In this document: positions 27,908-37,167 of the stretch, piece after piece
Position numbering within the stretch: position 1 is the first letter of the stretch
Layout of the letters: the number at the start of each line of letters is the position of its first letter
The notes under the pieces: model-generated
Told to the model about the DNA's origin: nothing
Seen by the model: the letters and a program-made list of their open reading frames with translations, nothing else
Databases searched by the model: none
Position numbers and translations under genes: made by a program
Source: Xanthomonas sacchari
GTDB taxonomy: Bacteria; Pseudomonadota; Gammaproteobacteria; Xanthomonadales; Xanthomonadaceae
NCBI RefSeq assembly: GCF_024266585.1
Contig: NZ_CP100647.1
Span: forward strand, 1,097,001 to 1,161,000
DNA: 64,000 nt
Reading direction: 5' to 3'

Positions 27908-28528
27908 TCATCCGCCTGCGCGCGCCGGCAGCCGGTCGCTGATGCGCACCGCGAATGCCTCGCGCAGCACCTGCAGTGCCCGTTGCTGGCGTCCGGCATT
28001 CAGCGCCGCGCAGCACGACGGCGGCACCTGTACCTGGAAATCGCGCATGCGCGCGTCGATCGCGGTGGCCAGCACGCAGGCATCGGTGGCGATGCCGGTG
28101 ACCAGCAGGCGCGTGGTCTGCAGCCGCGCCAGCAGCACGGCCAGGGCCGAGCCGAGGACGGCGGAATGCTTGGGCTTGAGCACGTAGTCGTCCTGCGGGC
28201 GTGGCGCCAGGCAGGCGGCGATGCGCGCGCCGCGCTGCGGCGGATCGGCGCACAGCGTCCACAGGCCTGCGAAATCGGTACGCCAGTCGGCGAAGTTGTC
28301 GTTGGCGAACAGCACCGGCCAGCCGTGGCGATGGACGCGCGCGCGGAGCTGGGCGATGCGCTCGGCCACCGGCAGCGCCGCAGCGGCCAGCCGTGCGCCG
28401 TCGGGGAAGTCGAAACGGCTGATCATGTCCACGATCGGCAGCGTCGGCGGTCCGTGCGGCACCGCCTGCCGCGCCTGCCGAGCCTGTCGCCGCTGGGTGC
28501 CGGTGCGTCGCCGGGTGGGCTGGCGCAT
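27908..28528 (-). CDS. Isochorismatase-family cysteine hydrolase
   Basis: A 206-aa protein. The start at 28528 is chosen over 28543 because GGAGGAG sits seven bases upstream of it. After a basic Arg/Gln-rich N-terminal tail, the hydrolase core has the triad regions IVDMISRFDFPDG (Asp), KPKHSAVLGS (Lys) and GIATDACVLATA (Cys). Family members hydrolyse amide or ester bonds in small molecules such as isochorismate, nicotinamide or N-carbamoyl compounds; the substrate here cannot be told. It lies convergent to the PAS kinase, six bases away. Confidence 0.88.
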   Translation of the reverse strand: MRQPTRRRTGTQRRQARQARQAVPHGPPTLPIVDMISRFDFPDGARLAAAALPVAERIAQLRARVHRHGWPVLFANDNFADWRTDFAGLWTLCADPPQRGARIAACLAPRPQDDYVLKPKHSAVLGSALAVLLARLQTTRLLVTGIATDACVLATAIDARMRDFQVQVPPSCCAALNAGRQQRALQVLREAFAVRISDRLPARAGG

Positions 28529-28710
28529 GCGTCGCTCCTCCATTGCCGGACTGGCCTCGTGGTCGGCGCCGGGGGTGAAACGCGGGTGAAGGCGGTATCG
28601 CTGAACGGATCGGCCGGCGCCACCGTGGCGGCGCCGGTGGCGGCCTTCTCGAAAGCTTACTATTTAGGGTTTAGAGTGACGGGCGTCTTTGCCCGCCGAC
28701 AGGAGAGCAC

Positions 28711-28830
28711 GTGGTATCAGCTGGCGAACATAACCAGGCGCGCGTGGCCGCGACGGCATCCGCCGTACCGTCCCCGCGCGGCACCTCCCGATGGCGCTGC
28801 GGCGCCGGACGCGATCGGCGGATCGCATGA
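28711..28830 (+). CDS. 39-codon upstream ORF overlapping the opgH start
   Basis: A GTG start with a strong ribosome site (AGGAG, five bases upstream) opens a 39-codon frame beginning [17 protein letters not shown]. Its TGA overlaps the opgH ATG as ATGA. opgH itself has only a weak ribosome site, so opgH translation may depend on reading this ORF. The peptide has no recognised family. Confidence 0.45.
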   Translation: MVSAGEHNQARVAATASAVPSPRGTSRWRCGAGRDRRIA

Positions 28831-30776
28831 GCGCGGTCGCCCCCACGCCCGCCATGCCCGTCGATGCCCCACTGGATGCCGGTCAGTCCGTCCTGCCGCC
28901 CGAAGCGCCGCTGGCCATGCCGCTGCAGTCGCTGCAGCAGGGCAAGCTGCGCAACAAGCGCCTGCCCAGCACCCCGACGGGGATCGGCTGGCGGCGCTTC
29001 TACGTGTTCGGCACCACCGCGGCGATGACCGCCTACGCCAGCTGGCTGATCGGCAAGGTGCTGCTGATCGGTGGCGTGAGCGTGCTCGAAGCCTGCCTGA
29101 TGGTGCTGTTCATCCCGTTGTTCGCCTGGATCGCCTTGTCCTTCGTCAGCGCGCTGGCCGGTTTCTTCACCCTGGTGTTCGGCAAGGGCCGCAAGCTCGG
29201 CATCGATCCGGATGCGCCGCTGCCGCAGGTGCGCAACCGCACCGCGCTGCTGATGCCCACCTACAACGAGGATCCGCACCGGCTGATGGCCGGGCTGCAG
29301 GCGATCTACGAGTCGGTAGAGGGCACCGGCCAGATCGAGCGTTTCGATTTCTTCATCCTCAGCGACACCACGCGCCCGGCGATCGGCGCGGAAGAAGAGA
29401 AGGTGTACGCCCAACTGGTGGAGCGCGTCGGCGCCCAGGGCCGGCTGTTCTACCGGCGCCGCGCCAGCAATGCCGGGCGCAAGGCCGGCAACATCGCCGA
29501 CTGGGTGCGCCGCTTCGGCGGCGCCTATCCGCAGATGCTGATCCTCGACGCCGACAGCCTGATGACCGGCGACAGCATCGTGCGCCTGGCCGCCGGCATG
29601 GAAGCCAATCCCGACGTCGGCCTGATCCAGACCCTGCCGGAAGTGGTCAACGGCAACACCCTGTTCGCGCGCATGCAGCAGTTCGGCGGCCGCGTCTACG
29701 GTCCGGTGATCGCCTTCGGCGTGGCCTGGTGGCACGGCGCGGAGAGCAACTACTGGGGCCACAACGCGATGATCCGCACCGCGGCCTTCGCCGCGCAGGC
29801 CGGCCTGCCGTCGCTGCCCGGGCGCAAGCCGTTCTGCGGCCACGTGCTCAGCCACGACTTCGTCGAAGCGGCGCTGATGCGCCGCGGCGGCTGGGCCATC
29901 CACATGGTGCCGTACCTGCAGGGCAGCTACGAGGAAGGCCCGCCGACGCTGACCGACCTGCTGGTGCGCGACCGCCGCTGGTGCCAGGGCAACCTGCAGC
30001 ACTCCAAGGTGGTGCGCGCGCGCGGCCTGCACTGGGTCAGCCGCATGCACATGCTGATCGGCATCGGCCATTACTTCACTGCGCCGATGTGGGGCATGCT
30101 GATGCTGATCGGCATCGCCATTCCGCTGCAGAACGGCGGTTTCGACCTGGTCGCCTCGGTGATCTCGCCGTTCTCGCCGGCGCGCTACTGGCACCAGCAG
30201 GACTCCACGCGGGTGTTCTGGGTGTTCGCGGTGACCATGTTCGTGTTGCTGGCGCCCAAGGTGATGGGGTACTTCGCGATGCTGCTCAAGCCCGGCGAAC
30301 GCCGCGGCTGCGGTGGTGGGCTGCGCGCCTTCGTGAGCATGCTGCTGGAAACGCTGCTGGCCGCGCTGATGGCGCCGGTGGTGATGTACGTGCAGTCGCG
30401 CGGCGTCGCCGAGGTGCTGGCCGGCAAGGACTCGGGCTGGGACGCGCAGCAGCGCGACGACGGCCGCATCTCGTGGTCGGCGCTGTTGCGCAGCTACGGC
30501 GGACTGAGCGCGTTCGGCCTGCTGATGGGCGGCATGGCCTACGCCGTGTCGCCGTCGCTGGCGGCGTGGATGGCGCCGGTGGTGATCGGCATGGCGCTGG
30601 CGGTGCCGGTGGTGGCGATCAGTTCCTCGCGCGCCGCCGGCCTGTGGTTGCGCAAGTTGCGCATCCTCGCCATTCCCGAGGAGTCGCAGGCGCCGGCGGT
30701 GCTGCTGCGCGCCGCGGAACTGCGCCGCGAAGCCGCCGCGCGCCGGGCCGAGGCCGAGGCGCAGGCCCAGGGCTGA
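28827..30776 (+). CDS. opgH: Osmoregulated periplasmic glucan glucosyltransferase OpgH (HrpM)
   Basis: A 649-aa inner-membrane GT2 glycosyltransferase. ATG at 28827 ([16 protein letters not shown]) fits the family N-terminus; an ATG 12 codons earlier is less likely. The N-terminal [15 protein letters not shown] is typical of xanthomonad OpgH. Two transmembrane segments are followed by the catalytic domain ([45 protein letters not shown]) and further membrane segments. It polymerises UDP-glucose into the backbone of osmoregulated periplasmic glucans. In plant pathogens such as Xanthomonas the gene is called hrpM and is needed for virulence. No opgG or opgD partner lies beside it. Start overlaps a 39-codon upstream ORF. 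Confidence 0.95.
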   Translation: MSAVAPTPAMPVDAPLDAGQSVLPPEAPLAMPLQSLQQGKLRNKRLPSTPTGIGWRRFYVFGTTAAMTAYASWLIGKVLLIGGVSVLEACLMVLFIPLFAWIALSFVSALAGFFTLVFGKGRKLGIDPDAPLPQVRNRTALLMPTYNEDPHRLMAGLQAIYESVEGTGQIERFDFFILSDTTRPAIGAEEEKVYAQLVERVGAQGRLFYRRRASNAGRKAGNIADWVRRFGGAYPQMLILDADSLMTGDSIVRLAAGMEANPDVGLIQTLPEVVNGNTLFARMQQFGGRVYGPVIAFGVAWWHGAESNYWGHNAMIRTAAFAAQAGLPSLPGRKPFCGHVLSHDFVEAALMRRGGWAIHMVPYLQGSYEEGPPTLTDLLVRDRRWCQGNLQHSKVVRARGLHWVSRMHMLIGIGHYFTAPMWGMLMLIGIAIPLQNGGFDLVASVISPFSPARYWHQQDSTRVFWVFAVTMFVLLAPKVMGYFAMLLKPGERRGCGGGLRAFVSMLLETLLAALMAPVVMYVQSRGVAEVLAGKDSGWDAQQRDDGRISWSALLRSYGGLSAFGLLMGGMAYAVSPSLAAWMAPVVIGMALAVPVVAISSSRAAGLWLRKLRILAIPEESQAPAVLLRAAELRREAAARRAEAEAQAQG

Positions 30777-30815
30777 CGCCGGCATACTATCCGGCCTCAT
30801 CCATCGGGAACCGAC

Positions 30816-31481
30816 ATGCTGGAGACAGTGGAACACGAGACCGGCGCCGCGCCGCGCTGGACCGTCCTGTGGCTGCACGGCCTGGGCGCCGACGGCCACG
30901 ACTTCGCGCCGCTGGTGCCTGAGCTGGTGCGGCCGCACTGGCCGGCCCTGCGCTTCGTCTTCCCGCACGCGCCGGTGCGGGCGGTGACGGTCAACAACGG
31001 CGTGCGCATGCGCGCCTGGTACGACATCGTCAGCATGGACTTCTCCAACCGCGCCGACAGCGCCGGCGTCGCCGAATCGGTGGCCCAGGTCGAGGAACTG
31101 ATCGCGCGCGAGGACGCGCGCGGCGTGCCGCCCGAGCGCCTGCTGCTGGCCGGCTTCTCCCAGGGCGGCGCGATCACCCTGGCCGCCGGCCTGCGCCGCG
31201 AACGGCCGCTGGCCGGCCTGATCGGCCTGTCCACCTATCTGCCGGAACTGGAGAGCGTCGCCCGCTGGCATGTCCCGGCGGCGCTGACGCAGCCGCTGTT
31301 CATGGCCCATGGCCAGGCCGACCCGGTGATCCCGCAGCCCTATGCCGAGCGCACCGCACAGGCCCTGCAGGCGCTGGGCATGCCGGTGCAGTGGCGGCGC
31401 TACCCGATGGCGCACCAGGTCTGCGCCGAGGAAATCGCCGACCTGGGCGACTGGATGGACGCCTGCATCGCCGGCGCCTGA
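30816..31481 (+). CDS. Carboxylesterase/phospholipase of the alpha/beta hydrolase family
   Basis: A 221-aa serine hydrolase of the bacterial EstB/acyl-protein-thioesterase-like group. WLHGLGADGHDFAPLVPEL forms the oxyanion region, Ser115 is in GFSQGG, the Asp in AHGQADPVIP, and the His in YPMAHQVCAEE. It hydrolyses short-chain esters or lysophospholipids in the cytoplasm, according to the family. Length is normal. It lies 39 bases after opgH and about 100 bases before the AlgR-like regulator. Confidence 0.92.
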   Translation: MLETVEHETGAAPRWTVLWLHGLGADGHDFAPLVPELVRPHWPALRFVFPHAPVRAVTVNNGVRMRAWYDIVSMDFSNRADSAGVAESVAQVEELIAREDARGVPPERLLLAGFSQGGAITLAAGLRRERPLAGLIGLSTYLPELESVARWHVPAALTQPLFMAHGQADPVIPQPYAERTAQALQALGMPVQWRRYPMAHQVCAEEIADLGDWMDACIAGA

Positions 31482-31583
31482 GGGTGGCGGCCGCGTGGCG
31501 GCATGGTGCGATGCCCATGGCGGGCGCCCGGAACCGGGGCTAGTATCGGCCGCAGCGCACGCCAGCCGAGCGAGGAGACCTGG

Positions 31584-32315
31584 GTGAAGGTGTTGATCGC
31601 CGACGACGAGCCCCTGGCGCGCGAACGCCTGCGCACGCTGTTGGCCGCGCATGCCGGGGTGGAAGTGGTGGCCGAAGCCGACAACGGCATGGAAGCGCTG
31701 CACGCCTGTGCCGCCGCGCAGCCGGACCTGGTGCTGCTGGACATCGCCATGCCCGGTCTCGACGGGCTGGAGGCCGCCCGCCACCTGGCCACCTTCGAAC
31801 CGCGCCCGGCCGTGGTGTTCTGCACCGCCTACGATGCGCATGCGCTGTCCGCGTTCGAGGCGGCGGCGATCGACTACCTGATGAAGCCGGTGCGTGCCGA
31901 GCGCCTGGCCGCGGCCCTGCAACGCGCCCGCACCTTCATGGCCGGGCGCGGCAGCGGCGCGGCCGCCGCGCCGGCGCCGCAGCGCCGCAGCCACCTGTGC
32001 GCGCGCCTGCGCGGCAGCCTGCGGCTGATCCCGGTCGACGACATCCACTACCTGCAGGCCGAGGAAAAATACGTGGTGGTGCACCACGCCCGCGGCGAGG
32101 ACCTGATCGAGGAATCGCTGCGCGCGCTGGAGGAGGAGTTCGCCGAGCGCTTCGTGCGCATCCACCGCAACTGCCTGGTCGCGCGCCACGAACTGGTGGA
32201 GCTGCGCCGGCTCGGCGAGGGCCAGGTGCAGGCGGTACTGCGCCATGGCAAGCAGCCGCTGGAGGTCAGCCGGCGCTGTGTGGCGCAGTTGCGCAAGGAG
32301 ATCCACCAGCGCTGA
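31584..32315 (+). CDS. algR: LytTR-type response regulator, AlgR-like
   Basis: Starts at GTG 31584 with GAGGAG six bases upstream; the longer frame from 31503 lacks support. The 243-aa product has a receiver domain ([17 protein letters not shown], phosphorylation Asp in [12 protein letters not shown], then FCTAYD and LMKPVR) and a C-terminal LytTR DNA-binding domain ([17 protein letters not shown], then [20 protein letters not shown]). AlgR next to hemC is the arrangement in Pseudomonas, where AlgR controls alginate, pili and virulence. The cognate FimS/AlgZ kinase gene, normally just upstream, is replaced here by an esterase gene. The symbol rests on domain layout and synteny. Confidence 0.85.
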   Translation: MKVLIADDEPLARERLRTLLAAHAGVEVVAEADNGMEALHACAAAQPDLVLLDIAMPGLDGLEAARHLATFEPRPAVVFCTAYDAHALSAFEAAAIDYLMKPVRAERLAAALQRARTFMAGRGSGAAAAPAPQRRSHLCARLRGSLRLIPVDDIHYLQAEEKYVVVHHARGEDLIEESLRALEEEFAERFVRIHRNCLVARHELVELRRLGEGQVQAVLRHGKQPLEVSRRCVAQLRKEIHQR

Positions 32316-32373
32316 CCCCGCCCGGGCCACGCGGCGGCAGCGGCGGACGGCGGCTTTCCGCGATAATGCGCGC

Positions 32374-33297
32374 ATGAAGATCCTGCGCATCGCTACCCGC
32401 AAGAGTCCGCTCGCCCTGTGGCAGAGCGAGCATGTCGCCGCCTGCCTGCGCCGCGCGCATCCGCACCTGGACGTGGTGCTGGTGCCGATGAGTACCCGCG
32501 GCGACGAAGTCCTGGACCGCTCGCTGGCGGCGATCGGCGGCAAGGGCCTGTTCCTGAAGGAGCTGGAACTGGCGATGCTGCGCGGCGAGGCCGATTGCGC
32601 GGTGCATTCGCTCAAGGACGTGCCGATGGAGCTGGACCGGCCGTTCGTGCTGCCGGCGATCCTGCCGCGCGCCGATCCGGCCGATGCGCTGATCTCCAAC
32701 CTCTATGCCTCGCTGGACGCGCTGCCGCTGGGCGCGCGCGTCGGCACCTCCTCGCTGCGGCGGCAGGCGCAACTGCGCGCGCGGCGCCCGGACCTGGAAC
32801 TGCTGGACCTGCGCGGCAACGTCAACACGCGCCTGGCCAAGCTCGACAACGGCGGCTACGACGCCATCGTGCTGGCCTGCGCCGGCCTGCAACGGCTGGG
32901 CCTGGACGGACGCATCACCCAGCGCCTGCAGGCGCCGGACTGGCTGCCGGCCCCGGCGCAGGGCGCGATCGCGGTGGAATGCCGCGAGGACGCCGGTGCC
33001 GCGCGGGCGCTGTTCGCCGCGCTCGACGACGCGCCGACCCGCACCTGCGTGGAGGCGGAGCGGGCGATGAACCGCGCCCTGCACGGCAGCTGCCACGTGC
33101 CGGTGGCCGCTTTCGCGCAGTGGCGCGGCGAGGAGCTGCTGCTACAGGGCCTGGTCGGCGGCGTCGCCGACGGGCGCCTGGTGCGGGCGGAGCTGCAGCG
33201 CAGCGCCCGCGAGCCGGAGGCGCTGGGCCAGGCCGTGGCCGCGGCCCTGCTCGGCGCCGGCGCGCGCGAGCTGCTGGATGTCGAGCTGCCGGTCTGA
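32374..33297 (+). CDS. hemC: Porphobilinogen deaminase (hydroxymethylbilane synthase)
   Basis: A 307-aa enzyme that joins four porphobilinogen molecules into hydroxymethylbilane in tetrapyrrole synthesis. Start at ATG 32374 ([17 protein letters not shown]), the family's usual N-terminus. Conserved features are LKDVPMEL, the Arg-rich substrate site [15 protein letters not shown] and [15 protein letters not shown], and Cys240 in HGSCHVPVA, which holds the dipyrromethane cofactor. It follows the AlgR-like gene. No hemD follows; instead a REP-like hairpin and a minus-strand gene come next. Confidence 0.96.
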   Translation: MKILRIATRKSPLALWQSEHVAACLRRAHPHLDVVLVPMSTRGDEVLDRSLAAIGGKGLFLKELELAMLRGEADCAVHSLKDVPMELDRPFVLPAILPRADPADALISNLYASLDALPLGARVGTSSLRRQAQLRARRPDLELLDLRGNVNTRLAKLDNGGYDAIVLACAGLQRLGLDGRITQRLQAPDWLPAPAQGAIAVECREDAGAARALFAALDDAPTRTCVEAERAMNRALHGSCHVPVAAFAQWRGEELLLQGLVGGVADGRLVRAELQRSAREPEALGQAVAAALLGAGARELLDVELPV

Positions 33298-33325
33298 CGG
33301 CGGCAGGCAGTGGGCGTGTAATCCC

Positions 33326-33391
33326 GTAGGAGCGGCTTCAGCGGCGACAAGCCTTCCCGGGAAAGCCCGTCGCGGCTGCAGCCGCTCCTAC
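33326..33391. repeat. Paired REP-like hairpin element (type I)
   Basis: GTAGGAG plus a GCGGC/TTCA hairpin on the left faces its reverse complement, ending GCTCCTAC, on the right. The two halves, about 65 bases together, can fold into one long hairpin and may terminate the hemC transcript. Same family as elements at 36.2-36.4, 45.6-46.1, 51.8-52.1 and 56.5-57.1 kb. Confidence 0.75.
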
Positions 33392-33411
33392 AGCAGCTAC
33401 CGCAGGGTCGA

Positions 33412-33825
33412 CTAACCGCGCTGCAAGCCAGCGAGTACCGTCGGCAGGTTGTTGAGGCCCCAATGCTCGACATAGCGACCGTCCTCGACCCGGACGATGT
33501 CGATCACGTCGATGCTGACCATCTTTCCAGTCGGTTCCACCCCGAACAGCGTCCCTGTATGCCTGCCCGACACGGTCTTGCGGGTCGTCACCTTGCCACC
33601 CTCGGCGACCTGGTCGTGAATCGTCACCGTCAATCCGGCCAATGCGGGCCGGAGAATGTCATGGAAGGTACTCCACATGCTCTCGCTTCCTGCAGGAGCG
33701 CCGGGCGGGGCGGATCGATTGACGAACCCCGGCGCCATCAGCGCCTCGAACGCGGTGCGATCACCGCCTTCGATCACCTCTTTGTTGAAGCGGCGTACCA
33801 CCGTCTTTGGATCGGATACGGTCAT
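33412..33825 (-). CDS. SnoaL-like ester cyclase/NTF2-fold protein
   Basis: A 137-aa protein. ATG at 33825 follows GGAGG by six bases; a start 14 codons upstream is rejected. VVRRFNKEVIEGGDRTAFEA, then LMAPGFVNRSAPPGAP, TIHDQVAEGGKVTTRKTVSG and VEHWGLNNLPTVLAGL match the SnoaL-like polyketide-cyclase family with an NTF2 fold. Such proteins act on small hydrophobic substrates, but the enzyme role is often unproven. It stands alone on the minus strand. Confidence 0.85.
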   Translation of the reverse strand: MTVSDPKTVVRRFNKEVIEGGDRTAFEALMAPGFVNRSAPPGAPAGSESMWSTFHDILRPALAGLTVTIHDQVAEGGKVTTRKTVSGRHTGTLFGVEPTGKMVSIDVIDIVRVEDGRYVEHWGLNNLPTVLAGLQRG

Positions 33826-34213
33826 CACAGCCTCCGTTTCGGGCACAGCTATACACCTACTGGGCATCTGAAGATCGCGGGGAGGCAGCGCCTCTGTCCC
33901 GATTGAACATCCTTCAAAAGATACGGCCGGTGAACGCCTCCCATCGGTCTGGGGTGTTCACAATCGGCCTCTTTGCCGAGGAGGGCTGGCAGCTCGAGCA
34001 GCGGGACCGTCACGCCTTAGGCATGGCGTGCCCTGGGGTGGATCGCGGCGCTCGACTGTCACCGATGAGGCCGTGCCTGGCGGAATGCGTCACAGCGCGA
34101 CGTGGTGGCGTGCGGCGACGGCGGCGAAACCGTACGGCGACCGGCACCGCCATGTCGCCAAACCCGGGATTCCTGCCTTTACCGATCCCGACTCCCGAAT
34201 CCCCACTCCCGGC
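33826..34213. other. Intergenic region without a recognised gene
   Basis: A 388-base stretch. No reading frame here looks like a protein. Near 34160-34207 a half copy of the GGGATTC-type repeat (CCCGACTCCCGAATCCCC) follows the end of the DUF481 gene. Confidence 0.4.
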
Positions 34214-35008
34214 TCACTTGAACTTGTAGACCAGGTTCATCGTGGTCAAGGTATCGGTCTTCTTCTTGTCGTCGCTGACGTCGCTGTTGTAGCGCGCCTG
34301 CCAGCCGGCCTTCAGTGCCAGCCGCTCGTTCATGCTCACCGAGATGCCCAGGTCGTTCTGCGCGAAGGTGTTGTACGCGCCCGATTCGATCAGCAGGGTG
34401 TTGCCCAGATCGGTGTTCTTGGTCAGGCCGTACTTGAAGTCGACCAGGCCGCGGCCGATCAGGCCGGTCTCGGTACGGTCCTCGACCACATCGTGGGCGC
34501 GGCGCACGCCGGGACCGATCTGCACGTCCAGACTGCGGTGATCGCCGTCCATGATCCGGGTGCCGTAGCCGATGCCGATCGTCGCCAGGCGGTCGTAGGT
34601 GGCGAAGTCGTCGCGCTCGTAGCGCAGCGAGGCGGTCAGCTGGCGGTGTTCGCCGAGCTGCAGCGCGCTGCCGGCGCTGCCGGTGTAGCGGTTGGAGGTG
34701 GTCTGGCGCTTGCGCGTGGTGGTGCCGTCCGGATTGGTGTCGGTGTACTCGGCGCTGGCATGCAGGGCGAGCAGGTCCAGGCTGTGGATCCAGTCGCCGT
34801 CCACGTACTGGCCCTTGAGCCGGCCGTTGAGGCTTTCGTTGGTGCTGTTGCCGTGCGAGGAGGCGAAGCCGAGTTCGCCCGATCCGCTCCACGGCGAACT
34901 GGCCGGGTCCGTGGCCGCCGGCGAGGTCGCGACGTCGGCGGCCCAGGCCGGGGACGTGCTCAGCAGCAGCAAAGCGATGGCGGATACGTGGGTGGCGCGG
35001 CGGGACAT
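34214..35008 (-). CDS. DUF481 outer-membrane beta-barrel protein
   Basis: A 264-aa protein with a signal peptide (AIALLLLSTSPAWA, cleavage near residue 23) and then alternating strands typical of the DUF481/YdiY family: SGSGELGFASSHGNSTNESL, LTASLRYERDDFATYD, GLVDFKYGLTKNTDLGN, and a final MNLVYKFK ending in an aromatic residue two from the end, as in outer-membrane barrels. ATG at 35008 follows GGAGAG. E. coli YdiY is acid-inducible; the function of the family is unknown. Confidence 0.88.
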   Translation of the reverse strand: MSRRATHVSAIALLLLSTSPAWAADVATSPAATDPASSPWSGSGELGFASSHGNSTNESLNGRLKGQYVDGDWIHSLDLLALHASAEYTDTNPDGTTTRKRQTTSNRYTGSAGSALQLGEHRQLTASLRYERDDFATYDRLATIGIGYGTRIMDGDHRSLDVQIGPGVRRAHDVVEDRTETGLIGRGLVDFKYGLTKNTDLGNTLLIESGAYNTFAQNDLGISVSMNERLALKAGWQARYNSDVSDDKKKTDTLTTMNLVYKFK

Positions 35009-35190
35009 GGCTTCTCTCCGGGGATGAGGACGCAGCCTTCGGCTAACGAAATGGAAACGATTTCATCATACCGGATCCACATGACACCCTGGCCGGCCGC
35101 CGGCGCCGGCTTCATCGACGGTTCGGGCGCGCCGCAGGTGGCCACGCCGGGCAGGCGTTTTCCGCCCGCGACTCAGACATAATCGGGGAC

Positions 35191-36162
35191 ATGGACCGCT
35201 ACGAACGCATCAACGCACTGCACCGCCTGCTCAAGTCCGCGCGCTACCCGGTGACGGTGGCGCGGCTGCAGGACGAACTGGGCTGCTCCCGCGCCACCGT
35301 CTATCGCGATCTGGCCTTCCTGCGCGATGCGCTGATGGCACCGGTCGAGGGCGACGGCGAGGCCGGCTTCCGCTACGAGTCCGGGGAGAGCGACCGCTTC
35401 GAGTTGCCGGGGCTGTGGCTGAGTTCGGAGGAACTGCACGCGCTGCTGGCCTCGCAGCAGTTGCTGGCGCGGACCGGCGGCGGCGTCCTGTCCTCGGTGC
35501 TGGCGCCGCTGCAGCAGCGCATCGAGAGCCTGCTCGCGGCCCAGGCCGGGGCGACCCATTGGCCGGTGGAGCGGGTGCGGGTGATCCCGCACCGCGGCCG
35601 CAAGCTCGACGAAGCCAGTTTCCGCACCGTCGCCTCGGCGGTGCTGGAGCGCAAGCGCCTGTCCTTCGACTACCGGGCCCGCTCCACCGACGAATCGACC
35701 AAGCGCACGGTGTCGCCGCAGCGCATCACCCACTACCGCGACAATTGGTACCTGGACGCCTGGGACCATGGCCGCGACGCGGTGCGCAGCTTCGCGGTGG
35801 ACCGCATCAACCATGCGCGCCTGCTCGACCAGCCGGCGCAGGACGTGGCCGACGCCGAACTGGATTCGCAGCTGGCGGCCAGCTACGGCATCTTCTCCGG
35901 CGCGCCCAAGGGCTGGGCCACCATCGTGTTCAGCCCCAAGGCGGCGCGCTGGGTCGCCGACGAGCACTGGCATTCCAAGCAGCAGGGCCGGTTCCTGGCC
36001 GACGGCCGCTACGAGCTGAAGGTGCCCTACAGCGTCTCGCGCGAACTGCTGATGGACGTGCTGCACTACGGCTCGGACGCGGAGATCGTCGAGCCGCGCT
36101 CGCTGCGCGAACAGGCCAAGGCGCTGCTGTCGCTGGCGCTGAGCAACTACAGCGACGATTGA
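35191..36162 (+). CDS. WYL-domain transcriptional regulator with N-terminal HTH
   Basis: A 323-aa regulator. A winged helix-turn-helix occupies residues 1-60 (RINALHRLLKSARYPVTVAR, LQDELGCSRATVYRDLAFLR). The WYL domain at about 135-225 includes RLSFDYRARSTDES and HYRDNWYLDAWDHGRDAVRS, with the name-giving WYL. A C-terminal WCX domain follows. WYL domains bind ligands such as nucleic acids, and such regulators often respond to DNA damage or phage. The target genes here are unknown. It starts with ATG at 35191; an AT-rich stretch lies about 130 bases before it. Confidence 0.93.
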   Translation: MDRYERINALHRLLKSARYPVTVARLQDELGCSRATVYRDLAFLRDALMAPVEGDGEAGFRYESGESDRFELPGLWLSSEELHALLASQQLLARTGGGVLSSVLAPLQQRIESLLAAQAGATHWPVERVRVIPHRGRKLDEASFRTVASAVLERKRLSFDYRARSTDESTKRTVSPQRITHYRDNWYLDAWDHGRDAVRSFAVDRINHARLLDQPAQDVADAELDSQLAASYGIFSGAPKGWATIVFSPKAARWVADEHWHSKQQGRFLADGRYELKVPYSVSRELLMDVLHYGSDAEIVEPRSLREQAKALLSLALSNYSDD

Positions 36163-36201
36163 AGCGACGATCGAGACGCCACTGCGCGCGACGCGATTTC
36201 C

Positions 36202-36431
36202 GTAGGAGCGGCTTCAGGGAGCTCTAGCGATGGAAGGTAACCTGTAGGAGCAGTTTCAGCCGCGACGGGCATTCCCGGGTAACGTGCGTCGCGGCTGAAG
36301 CCGCTCCTACGAGTGAGCGGCCCACGCGTTCGCCACCGCGTCGCCGCCGCGGCGTGCATCGCCTGATGCTGCAGCAATCCCTGGCCCGTGCGACGCAACG
36401 GCTGTCGTAGGAGCGGCTTCAGCCGCGACCG
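36202..36431. repeat. Cluster of REP-like hairpins (type I)
   Basis: A single unit at 36202-36217 lacks its second half. A paired unit at 36244-36310 has GTAGGAG on the left and CTCCTAC on the right with TTCA/TGAA loops. A third single unit lies at 36408-36430. The whole 317-base gap (36163-36479) between the WYL and HxlR genes holds nothing else recognised. Confidence 0.75.
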
Positions 36432-36479
36432 GCGCATTGCCGCACCATGCCCGTCGCAGATTCTGCTGGATGTGGACGC

Positions 36480-36935
36480 CTACGCCGCATCCAGCGGCGC
36501 GCCGCCGCCCAGGATCACGCCGATGTTGCGCTCGATCCAGTCCACCAGTGCGTGCACGTGGGCAGCGGCTTCCTCGCCGAGCGGGGTCAGGTCGTATTCC
36601 ACGTGCGGCGGCACCACCGGGTAGGCGGTGCGCTGCACCAGGCCGTCCGCCTCCAGCGCCTGCAGGGTTTGCGACAGCATCTTCTCGCTGACCCCTTCCA
36701 GGCTGCGGCGCAGGTCGCCGAAGCGGTGGGTGCCCTTGCGCAGGGCCACCAGCACCAGCACGCCCCAGCGGCTGGTGACATGGCTGAGCACTGCGCGGGA
36801 CGGGCAGTTCTGCGCGAACACCTGGCCGCGCAGCAGGGTCGCGTCCGCGCAGCCGCGCGGCGCTTCGTCGAGGGGTTCGGAGAGGACGCTGGCCAAGCGG
36901 TGCACCTGTCTGTGGGGGAGGGCGCCCCCGATCAT
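36480..36935 (-). CDS. HxlR-family transcriptional regulator
   Basis: Up to 151 aa. The winged HTH core has QNCPSRAVLSHVTSRWGVLV with the conserved early Cys, then RFGDLRRSLEGVSEKMLSQT, LQALEADGLVQRTAYPVVPP and HVEYDLTPLGEEAAAHV, the classic HxlR pattern. The first 35 residues are unlike the family and the ATG at 36935 has no clear ribosome site, so the true start may be further in, for example GTG at codon 39. It is convergent with the WYL regulator. Confidence 0.85.
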   Translation of the reverse strand: MIGGALPHRQVHRLASVLSEPLDEAPRGCADATLLRGQVFAQNCPSRAVLSHVTSRWGVLVLVALRKGTHRFGDLRRSLEGVSEKMLSQTLQALEADGLVQRTAYPVVPPHVEYDLTPLGEEAAAHVHALVDWIERNIGVILGGGAPLDAA

Positions 36936-37167
36936 ACGGGCCGCGCCGGGCGGTTCGCTGAGCGAAGGATGATCGGGACGTCGGTGGCAGCCACGCCGGC
37001 GCGCGATGGCGTGGCGGCGCTGGGCGGTGGCAGACGCGCGACGATGCGGATCGAACGGCGTCTGGGTATCGGCGGGTGCGCCGGCTTGGCGCAGCGCGAG
37101 CCGCCCTTGTAATTAAAACCTGTCTTTTTAATCTTAATTTTTCAGCTAAGGCCTGAAATCTATTATC

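Noticed and set aside
28671-32699. A 1342-codon minus-strand ORF opposite opgH, the esterase and the AlgR-like gene
   Set aside because: His/Arg/Gln-rich shadow sequence crossing several well-supported genes on the other strand.
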